A stretch of 13,284 bases of DNA. It comes from Bacillota bacterium. Lineage in GTDB: Bacteria; Bacillota; Clostridia; Oscillospirales; Oscillospiraceae. This document shows positions 6,802 through 11,379 of the stretch, piece by piece. Both the position numbers and the translations under genes were made by a program. How positions within the stretch are numbered: position 1 is the first letter of the stretch; each line of letters starts with the position of its first letter. Below the pieces are notes generated by a model. The model was given only the letters and a program-made list of their open reading frames with translations. It was not told the DNA's origin and ran no database searches. The stretch spans positions 1-13,284 of the forward strand of contig JAKOSQ010000218.1 in assembly GCA_029777215.1 (NCBI GenBank), in the 5' to 3' direction.

Positions 6802-6955
6802 AATGGGGTTCTGACTGATTCATTTGCGACACTTTAATTAATAAGGTATCGCTTCCGGTTGCCGCGCAGAGTTTTGAACGCCCTGTTCAAAGTTTCGCGG
6901 CAGCCGCGCAGGATTTTTGTCGCGCCGATATCGATACGGCAAGCCGCCGAGATGA
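6802..6955 (-). repeat. Intra-operon repeat-like element, copy between rpsJ and rplC
   Basis: This is the counterpart of the element after rpsN. AATGGG-N-TTCTGA at 6802-6814 and a 22-bp block at 6934-6955 (20 of 22 identical to 229-250; core ACGGCAAGCCG then GAGATGA) occur in the same order and orientation. The block lies 31 nt past the rpsJ stop, compared with 27 nt past the rpsN stop for the other copy. The sequence in between is diverged, but both copies are rich in hairpins. I infer a dispersed non-coding element family; exact ends are unknown. Confidence 0.5.
6860..6902. other. Extended two-part hairpin in the rpsJ-rplC gap
   Basis: An outer 7-bp stem TGCCGCG (6860-6866) with CGCGGCA (6896-6902) encloses an inner 7-bp stem TTTGAAC (6873-6879) with GTTCAAA (6885-6891), separated by small internal loops. 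This is the strongest fold in the middle of the element. It lacks a following U-tract on either strand, so it is more likely a structured RNA or palindromic repeat core than a terminator. Confidence 0.6.
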
Positions 6956-6986
6956 CGGCACGGCGAAAAAAGACAAGCGGCGGAGA

Positions 6987-7307
6987 TTACAGCTTCATCT
7001 CGATCTCGACACCTGCCGGGAGCTCCAGGGACATGAGCGCCTCGACCGTCTTCTGGGTCGGGTTCATGATGTCGATGAGGCGCTTGTGGGTGCGGCGCTC
7101 AAACTGCTCGCGGCTGTCCTTATATTTGTGGACAGCGCGGAGGATGGTGACGATTTCCTTCTTGGTGGGAAGCGGGATGGGGCCGGAGACCTTAGCGTCC
7201 GTGCGCTTTGCGGTCTCGACGATCTTTTCCGCGGCGGCGTCGATGAGCTGATGGTCATACGCCTTGAGACGGATGCGGATCATTTTTTTGTTGGTAGCTG
7301 TTGCCAT
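6987..7307 (-). CDS. rpsJ: 30S ribosomal protein S10
   Basis: S10 lies in the head of the small subunit, and with NusB/NusE function (S10 is NusE) it also takes part in transcription antitermination. The 106-residue product has a typical length. It contains [26 protein letters not shown] near the start (quoted in part: [11 protein letters not shown]), the [10 protein letters not shown] loop around 42-51, and the [19 protein letters not shown] region. The ATG at 7307 follows AGGAGG by 7 nt. It is the first gene of the ribosomal cluster and follows a long leader with its own strong promoter. Unusually, 293 bp separate it from rplC. The gene upstream is a FapA-like gene, not tuf or fusA. Confidence 0.97.
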   Translation of the reverse strand: MATATNKKMIRIRLKAYDHQLIDAAAEKIVETAKRTDAKVSGPIPLPTKKEIVTILRAVHKYKDSREQFERRTHKRLIDIMNPTQKTVEALMSLELPAGVEIEMKL

Positions 7308-7417
7308 GTTCTTTCCTCCTGAACGTTTGTTTTTCCGGCGGCATTGGCTCCGCCGAAGATTTGCGTTCGGTGAGAAGTTTTTCTGTACACTTTGCCGTGC
7401 GTATCAGACTCTGCCCG

Positions 7418-7443
7418 AAAAACAAACCGGATATTTGATCCGG
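7418..7443 (-). terminator. Attenuator-like intrinsic terminator in the S10 leader
   Basis: On the minus strand a perfect 6-bp stem CCGGAT (7443-7438) with ATCCGG (7432-7427) closes a 5-nt loop and is followed at once by TTTGTTTTT. The stem is short, so termination could be partial, which is what an attenuator needs. It lies about 190 nt into the predicted leader and 120 nt before rpsJ. It is far from any preceding gene end, since the FapA-like gene has its own terminator upstream of the promoter. Confidence 0.5.
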
Positions 7444-7447
7444 CCTG

Positions 7448-7588
7448 TCACCGTCCAGACGATATACGCGTGAACAGAAACGTTCTGCACCGCCCGATTG
7501 ACTGCCGGAACGCCTTCCGACATCGGACATACTCCACGAAAGTTACCGGCCGAGGCCGAACGACGCCCGCCGCAATCTCCCGCTTCAT
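7448..7588 (-). CDS. Possible 46-residue leader peptide (weak)
   Basis: An ATG at 7588 opens a frame of 46 codons whose TGA (7450-7448) ends 4 nt before the attenuator-like stem. The product would be Arg-rich (about ten arginines; it begins MKREIAAGVVRPRP) and resembles nothing I know. The placement of its stop beside the hairpin is what a translation-coupled attenuator would show. Against it, there is no Shine-Dalgarno sequence upstream, and open frames of this length are common by chance in DNA this rich in GC. I list it as a candidate only. Confidence 0.12.
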   Translation of the reverse strand: MKREIAAGVVRPRPVTFVEYVRCRKAFRQSIGRCRTFLFTRISSGR

Positions 7589-7598
7589 CGCATTTTTT

Positions 7599-7632
7599 GC
7601 ACGCAAACAGGCGCAACTTTCCCAGTGCGTGC
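7599..7632 (-). promoter_or_regulatory. 5'-end hairpin of the S10 transcript
   Basis: GCACGCA (7632-7626) pairs perfectly with TGCGTGC (7605-7599) over 7 bp, with a 20-nt loop, and six A residues follow. Its first base falls at or within two bases of the predicted transcription start. Such 5'-terminal stems often protect long-lived mRNAs from decay; that role is inferred from general knowledge. Confidence 0.45.
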
Positions 7633-7638
7633 TTCGTT

Positions 7639-7667
7639 AGAATATCAGAAAATTCTTGGCTTGTCAA
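7639..7667 (-). promoter_or_regulatory. Sigma-A-type promoter of the S10 operon
   Basis: On the minus strand TTGACA (7667-7662) is followed, after exactly 17 bp, by TATTCT (7644-7639). The -35 box is a perfect consensus and the -10 box matches 4 of 6 positions. The flanks are locally AT-rich in an otherwise GC-rich window, which supports a real promoter. Transcription should start near 7634-7632. It lies between the terminator of the FapA-like gene and rpsJ, which fits an independent, strongly expressed ribosomal operon. Confidence 0.85.
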
Positions 7668-7716
7668 TAGTATATTGCATATTTCCGGACAAAAAAGCGG
7701 TGCTTGCGTGCGCGGG

Positions 7717-7747
7717 AAAAGTCGGACCGGGGCGAGACCCCGGTCCG
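7717..7747 (-). terminator. Intrinsic terminator of the FapA-like gene
   Basis: CGGACCGGGG (7723-7732) and CCCCGGTCCG (7738-7747) form a perfect 10-bp GC-rich stem with a 5-nt loop. On the minus strand it is followed by ACTTTTCCC, so the U-tract is short (four U). It lies 16 nt after the stop codon and upstream of the S10 promoter, which suits transcript separation. Confidence 0.75.
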
Positions 7748-7763
7748 GCGCAGATCGCTGAAA

Positions 7764-9482
7764 TTATTTCATGCCCAAGTGGATGTCGCCGTCCGCCTTG
7801 TAGATGCGGGACATGCGCGATTCGTCGAGGAAGTGCTGGGTGATCGTTCCCATCGTGACAATGAGGGGCGGGTAGATGTGGCTCGCGACGATCTGGTAGC
7901 CATCGCCCTGCAGCAGCTCCTCGAGCGTCTGGATGCGGGCGGTTTTTTTGGCGATGTTCATGTTTGTGACCGAGAAGTCGAGGCGAAGCTTGCCGAGCAG
8001 CTGCTGCTGGGCTGGTCCTGTCTCCTCCATCCCCTCGAGATAGCGGATGCTCTTGCGGGTCTCGTCGGCCTTTTTGCTCAGCGCGGCGACCTCGGCCTTG
8101 AGCGCGAGGCGCTCCTGGGAGAGCTGCGGGTCGCAGCCGACAACCATCTTCGTTGCGAGGTTGCGTTCGCTGCCGATGACCTTCGCCTCGACGCCCTTAA
8201 AGCTCGTGACGCTGCCGCCGATGATCGCGCCCTTGCCGGCGACCGCGGTGATCTTCTCGCCGCAGACGACACTGCTGTTGATGATGTTTTCGGCGGTGAT
8301 TGCGCCGGTGACCTCGGCGTTCGTGTTTTCGATGAATTTTGTGATGAGGCTGCCGCCGGCGGAGACGGTCCCGCCGTTGACACCGCCGTTGATCTTGATG
8401 TCCCCTGCCGCCTCGACGGTCGCGCCGACGACGCTGCCGAAGATTTGGATGTCCCCCGTTGCGCGGACGGTGAAGCCCTCGAGCACATTGCCCTTGACGT
8501 TGATCGAGCCGACGACGTCGAGGTTGCCGACGGCGCTGTCGATGTTGCCGTCGATGTACACGACAGGGTTGATCTTGAAAGCGTTTCCGGCAAAGGCGAG
8601 CTGGCCGTCCGTTTCGGCAACGAGCTTTGCACCGTCCTCGCTCAGGGCAATGTTCTTGCCGCGCGGCAGGCGCGGCTCAAGACCGGTCTTGCCCTTAATG
8701 ATGTTGCCGCCGACATCGCAGCCGTCCTCCGGCTGCGTGGGCGGGAAGATGTTGCAGATGACGTCGCCCTTGTTCACGCACTGCAGCCAGTTGAGGTTTT
8801 TAAAATCGACGATCTCTTTTTCGTCGGCTTCGATGGTCGCGCGTTTTTCGCGCGGGAAAAGTTCTTCAACGCGGCCGTCCGTGCCGTTGACGGCGGCCTT
8901 GCCCTCCGCGAGCTGGAAGACGCGGAAATAGGCCTTTTCGTCGAGGGTCGTTTCCAGCAGATCGACGTCCACCCCGCTGCACACACCGGCGGCCTCGGTC
9001 TTGCGGCGCAGGTCGCCCAGCGTGAGCGCTGACCCGTCCCCGATTGGCGGGAGCAGCAGACCCCACGCCTTCAACCAGTCGCGCGAGAGGCCGATCTCAA
9101 GCTGCATGTCAGCCGAGAAGGGGTCGCCCCCGTCCGCCGCGCGCATCATGAGCAGAAGGCTCTCCGCCTTGCTGTTGAGCGCGGTCCAGAAGCTCTCTTC
9201 GTCCTTCGTCTGCACACCGTCGGTAAAATAGGCGGTCGGACTGTCCGCTGTCTCGAAGCCGAGCCGCCGGGCGAGCGCGGTCAGCGCAAAGCGGCACTCC
9301 GGCTCTTCCGGGGCGCTTCCGGCAGCAGGCACCGAGGACGCATCCTCCCCCGCCGGTTCCACCCGCGGGTCTTTCGGCTTTTCCGCGGGGACGTCCTCAA
9401 CGAGAGGAATGCTGTCCTCCTGCGCCCGGGGGGCGGACCTTTCGACGCCGGTATTCTTTTTTTCGGCTGTGTAGCCACTCAA
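7764..9482 (-). CDS. FapA/DUF342 family beta-helix protein
   Basis: This family is named for flagellar assembly protein A but is widespread in non-motile bacteria, and its biochemical role is unsettled. The 572-residue product has four parts: a Pro/Glu/Ala-rich, probably disordered N-terminus (1-62); an alpha/beta domain with the VDVDLLETTLDEKAYFRV-type region (171-188); a long right-handed-beta-helix-like repeat stretch (about 300-440) of short Gly-rich turns such as GNIDSAVGNLDVVGSINVKGNV (quoted in part: DVVGSINVKGNV, VEAAGDIKINGG); and a coiled-coil segment (about 452-525) with the final IYPPLIVTMG strand. No signal peptide or membrane segment is visible. The start is TTG (9482), supported by GGAGG 8 nt upstream and a stop codon not far upstream in frame. 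It has its own promoter and terminator, so it is probably a single-gene unit. No flagellar genes are nearby. Confidence 0.85.
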   Translation of the reverse strand: MSGYTAEKKNTGVERSAPRAQEDSIPLVEDVPAEKPKDPRVEPAGEDASSVPAAGSAPEEPECRFALTALARRLGFETADSPTAYFTDGVQTKDEESFWTALNSKAESLLLMMRAADGGDPFSADMQLEIGLSRDWLKAWGLLLPPIGDGSALTLGDLRRKTEAAGVCSGVDVDLLETTLDEKAYFRVFQLAEGKAAVNGTDGRVEELFPREKRATIEADEKEIVDFKNLNWLQCVNKGDVICNIFPPTQPEDGCDVGGNIIKGKTGLEPRLPRGKNIALSEDGAKLVAETDGQLAFAGNAFKINPVVYIDGNIDSAVGNLDVVGSINVKGNVLEGFTVRATGDIQIFGSVVGATVEAAGDIKINGGVNGGTVSAGGSLITKFIENTNAEVTGAITAENIINSSVVCGEKITAVAGKGAIIGGSVTSFKGVEAKVIGSERNLATKMVVGCDPQLSQERLALKAEVAALSKKADETRKSIRYLEGMEETGPAQQQLLGKLRLDFSVTNMNIAKKTARIQTLEELLQGDGYQIVASHIYPPLIVTMGTITQHFLDESRMSRIYKADGDIHLGMK

Positions 9483-9515
9483 AGCGCAGACCTCCAGATC
9501 ATAGTTCTTTTATTC

Positions 9516-9544
9516 ATTATAGATAAAGTGTCGGGCTGAGGCAA
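9516..9544 (-). promoter_or_regulatory. Promoter of the FapA-like gene
   Basis: TTGCCT (9544-9539), 17 bp, then a perfect TATAAT (9521-9516) on the minus strand. Transcription would start near 9509, which gives a leader of roughly 27 nt that contains the GGAGG box for the TTG start. The -35 box lies within the hairpin at 9533-9554. Confidence 0.75.
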
Positions 9545-9554
9545 GCCCCAGCCC
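9533..9554. terminator. Hairpin overlapping the FapA promoter -35 box
   Basis: GGGCTGAGG (9533-9541) pairs with CCCCAGCCC (9546-9554) over 9 bp (one G-U type pair) around a CAAG loop. On the plus strand it is followed by AAATTTTGTTCGATTTT, on the minus strand by a mixed AT-rich sequence. It may help terminate asnB read-through while also carrying the -35 box of the next promoter. Confidence 0.4.
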
Positions 9555-9639
9555 AAATTTTGTTCGATTTTGTAGGGACCGACGAAAACGCCGCGCTCCG
9601 TTTGGCAGCGTGCGCCGCACGCGGGCGCGAAATGCGAGC

Positions 9640-9673
9640 GGTCCCCGCGGACGCACACTCGTCCGCGGGGACC
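9640..9673. terminator. 14-bp perfect palindrome after asnB
   Basis: GGTCCCCGCGGACG (9640-9653) and CGTCCGCGGGGACC (9660-9673) form a perfect 14-bp stem with a 6-nt loop, 14 nt past the asnB stop. On the minus strand it lacks a U-tract; on the plus strand TTTTTTTATTTT follows 8 nt later. It is either a non-classical terminator or mRNA 3' stabiliser for asnB, or part of a repeat element. CGGTCCC (9639-9645) can also pair with GGGACCG at 9575-9581, so two folds compete. A smaller stem GCGTGC/GCACGC lies at 9608-9622. Confidence 0.55.
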
Positions 9674-9686
9674 GAAGTCTGTTTTT

Positions 9687-11267
9687 TTATTTTCCGCTCG
9701 CGCCGTAGTTCGCGAGCACACGCGCGGAGGGGTCGCTGACATTGCAGCCCTCCCACGCGCGGTTCGGCATCCAGAAGTCCGCGACCATATGCGCCTGGCC
9801 GGGGTAATACTTCTCAAAGAGCTCGCGGTAGAGCAGCGATTCTTTCGTGAACGGCTGTGCAAAATCGTACCGCGCGCGCTTTTCTTCAAATTCCGCGTCG
9901 GTGTAGAGGCCCTCGGCGTATTCCTTGAGGTCGTCCACCATCGAATGCCCGACCGCATCCGAAAACGCGGCCTTCTCGCGCCAGAGGATGCTGTCCGGCA
10001 GATAGCCGCCGCCCTCGAAGGCATGGCGCAGGAGGTACTTGCCCATGTGGTAGCTGTTCATCTTCATCTCGCCCGGCACCGCCATGACGTACTTCACAAA
10101 GTCGAGGTCGCCGAAGGGCACGCGCGCCTCGAGCGAGTTCACCGAAATGCAGCGGTCGGCGCGCAGCACGTCATACATGTGCAGCTCCCGCATGCGCTTT
10201 TCGGACTCCTGCTGGAAAGCCTCGGCGGAGGGCGCAAAGTCCGTATATTTGTAGCCAAAGAGTTCGTCGGAAATTTCGCCCGTTAGCAGCACGCGGACGT
10301 CCGTGTGCTCGTGGATGTACTTGCAGACCTGGTACATGCCGATGCTCGCGCGGATGGTCGTGATATCATAGGTCCCGAGCAGGTGCACGACGTCCTCGAG
10401 CGAGGCGAGCACGTCGTCCCGGCTCATGATGACCTCGGTGTGCTCGCTGCCGATGAAGTCCGCAACCTGTTTCGCGTACTTGAGGTCGATCGCGTCCGTG
10501 TCCATGCCGATGGCGAAGGTGCGGATGGGCTTGTCGAGCAGCTTTGTCGCGATGGCACAGACTAAAGAGCTGTCGAGTCCGCCCGAAAGCAAAAAGCCGA
10601 CCGGCACGTCTGAATCGAGGCGCTTGGCGACGCCGAGGGCGAGCTTCTGGCGGATGTTCGTGCAGACCGTCTCGAGGTCATCCGTCACCGGCGCGCGGCG
10701 CTCAGCGATGTCGCAGTAGCGGGTGAACTTTCCGTCCGCCCAGTAGCAGCCGGGCGGGAAGGGCTGAATTTCCTTGCAGATGTCGACGAGGTTTTGGGGC
10801 TCCGAGGCGAAGGCCATGCCGCCGGACTTGCTTTTGCCGTAATAGAGCGGGCGGATGCCGATGGGGTCGCGCGCGGCGATGAGCGCGTTTCTTTTGCCGT
10901 CGTAGAGGATCATCGCGAACTCCGCGTCGAGCATTTTGAACATCTCGAGGCCGTACTGCTCATAGAGCGGGAGGATGATCTCGCAGTCGGAATTACTTTC
11001 AAATGTATAGTTGGAGGAGAGTGTGTTCTTCAAATTTCGGAAGCCGTAGAGTTCGCCGTTGCAGACGACGTAATTGCCGTTCAGTGCAAAGGGCTGCATC
11101 CCCGTCTCATTGACGTCCATAATGGCGAGGCGGTGAAAGCCGAGGCGGCCGGCTGGGGTGTCGCACAAGCGGGTCATGTCCGGCCCCCTTGTCTTGGTCC
11201 TGAAGAAGCACTCGACAAATTCCGGCTGCGGAATGTCGAAGTCTTCGGCTCCGATGATAGAACACAT
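9687..11267 (-). CDS. asnB: Asparagine synthetase B, glutamine-hydrolysing
   Basis: The enzyme makes asparagine from aspartate, ATP and glutamine in the cytoplasm. The 526-residue product aligns end to end with Escherichia coli AsnB (about 554). The N-terminal glutaminase domain has Cys2 (MCSIIG), exposed after Met removal, plus RLGFHRLAIMD (41-51), NGELYG (70-75) and the SNSDCE aspartate (94). The synthetase domain has the ATP pyrophosphatase loop LLSGGLDSS (226-234), GTYDITTIRAS (298-308), and LEARVPFGD (379-387). At 329-335 the loop reads TGEISDE where Escherichia coli has SGEGSDE. The C-terminus DPSARVLANYGASGK matches the AsnB end. The ATG at 11267 has GGAGG 9 nt upstream. It follows glnN by 112 bp, beyond a terminator. 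I see only weak promoter candidates in that gap, so partial read-through from glnN is possible. Confidence 0.95.
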   Translation of the reverse strand: MCSIIGAEDFDIPQPEFVECFFRTKTRGPDMTRLCDTPAGRLGFHRLAIMDVNETGMQPFALNGNYVVCNGELYGFRNLKNTLSSNYTFESNSDCEIILPLYEQYGLEMFKMLDAEFAMILYDGKRNALIAARDPIGIRPLYYGKSKSGGMAFASEPQNLVDICKEIQPFPPGCYWADGKFTRYCDIAERRAPVTDDLETVCTNIRQKLALGVAKRLDSDVPVGFLLSGGLDSSLVCAIATKLLDKPIRTFAIGMDTDAIDLKYAKQVADFIGSEHTEVIMSRDDVLASLEDVVHLLGTYDITTIRASIGMYQVCKYIHEHTDVRVLLTGEISDELFGYKYTDFAPSAEAFQQESEKRMRELHMYDVLRADRCISVNSLEARVPFGDLDFVKYVMAVPGEMKMNSYHMGKYLLRHAFEGGGYLPDSILWREKAAFSDAVGHSMVDDLKEYAEGLYTDAEFEEKRARYDFAQPFTKESLLYRELFEKYYPGQAHMVADFWMPNRAWEGCNVSDPSARVLANYGASGK

Positions 11268-11317
11268 AGTTTTTTCCTCCAGTTTAATGATGTAGATTGC
11301 AAAAGAGATTGGGTATC

Positions 11318-11342
11318 AAAAGGGGCGGCCAAAGACCGCCCC
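11318..11342 (-). terminator. Intrinsic terminator of glnN
   Basis: On the minus strand GGGGCGGTC (11342-11334) pairs with GGCCGCCCC (11330-11322) over 9 bp (with G-U-type pairing near the loop) around a 3-nt loop, followed at once by TTTTGAT. It lies 37 nt past the glnN stop codon and 50 nt before asnB. This is a standard factor-independent terminator, although its U-tract is short and may allow some read-through into asnB. Confidence 0.8.
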
Positions 11343-11379
11343 CGATGAACAGCTTAGATGGGCCTCATTGCCGGTGTGA

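Larger units (their letters stand above)
6694..6986. other. Structured 293-bp gap between rpsJ and rplC
   Basis: Bacterial rpsJ and rplC are normally only a few tens of bases apart. Here I see no gene in the gap but several strong inverted repeats: an extended hairpin at 6860-6902, a stem at 6775-6809 (ACCCC then GTCCGCG, pairing with CGCGGAC then GGGGT across a short bulge), and TTAATTAA at 6837-6844. It also carries two motifs shared with the region after rpsN. None of the stems is followed by a good U-tract on the minus strand, and I find no convincing sigma-A promoter, so read-through from rpsJ into rplC is most likely. The rplC ribosome binding site (AAGGAGG) lies at its downstream edge. 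Confidence 0.65.
7308..7634 (-). promoter_or_regulatory. Long 5' leader of the S10 operon
   Basis: From the predicted transcription start near 7634-7632 to the rpsJ start codon there are about 325 nt without a recognised gene. The leader RNA would begin almost immediately with a hairpin (7599-7632), hold an attenuator-like hairpin with a U-rich tail (7418-7443), and have a stem CGGCGG/CCGCCG at about 7335-7354 just ahead of the rpsJ ribosome binding site. This layout suits control by premature termination or by occlusion of translation initiation. I do not recognise a named riboswitch or a known ribosomal-protein leader here. Confidence 0.45.

Noticed and set aside
7255-7530. A 91-codon minus-strand frame overlapping the rpsJ start
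   Set aside because: It overlaps the well-supported rpsJ start in another frame, crosses the attenuator-like hairpin and lacks a recognisable ribosome binding site or family.
7404-7667. An 87-codon minus-strand frame in the S10 leader
   Set aside because: Its start codon lies in the -35 box, upstream of the predicted transcription start, so it could not be translated from this promoter.
7704-9032. A 442-codon open frame on the plus strand opposite the FapA-like gene
   Set aside because: The product is Ala/Asp/Val-rich with no domain, while the minus-strand frame has clear family features, a ribosome binding site, a promoter and a terminator.
11268-11379. T-box or other riboswitch ahead of asnB
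   Set aside because: The 112-bp gap is mostly taken up by the glnN terminator and is too short for a T-box with specifier and antiterminator domains.
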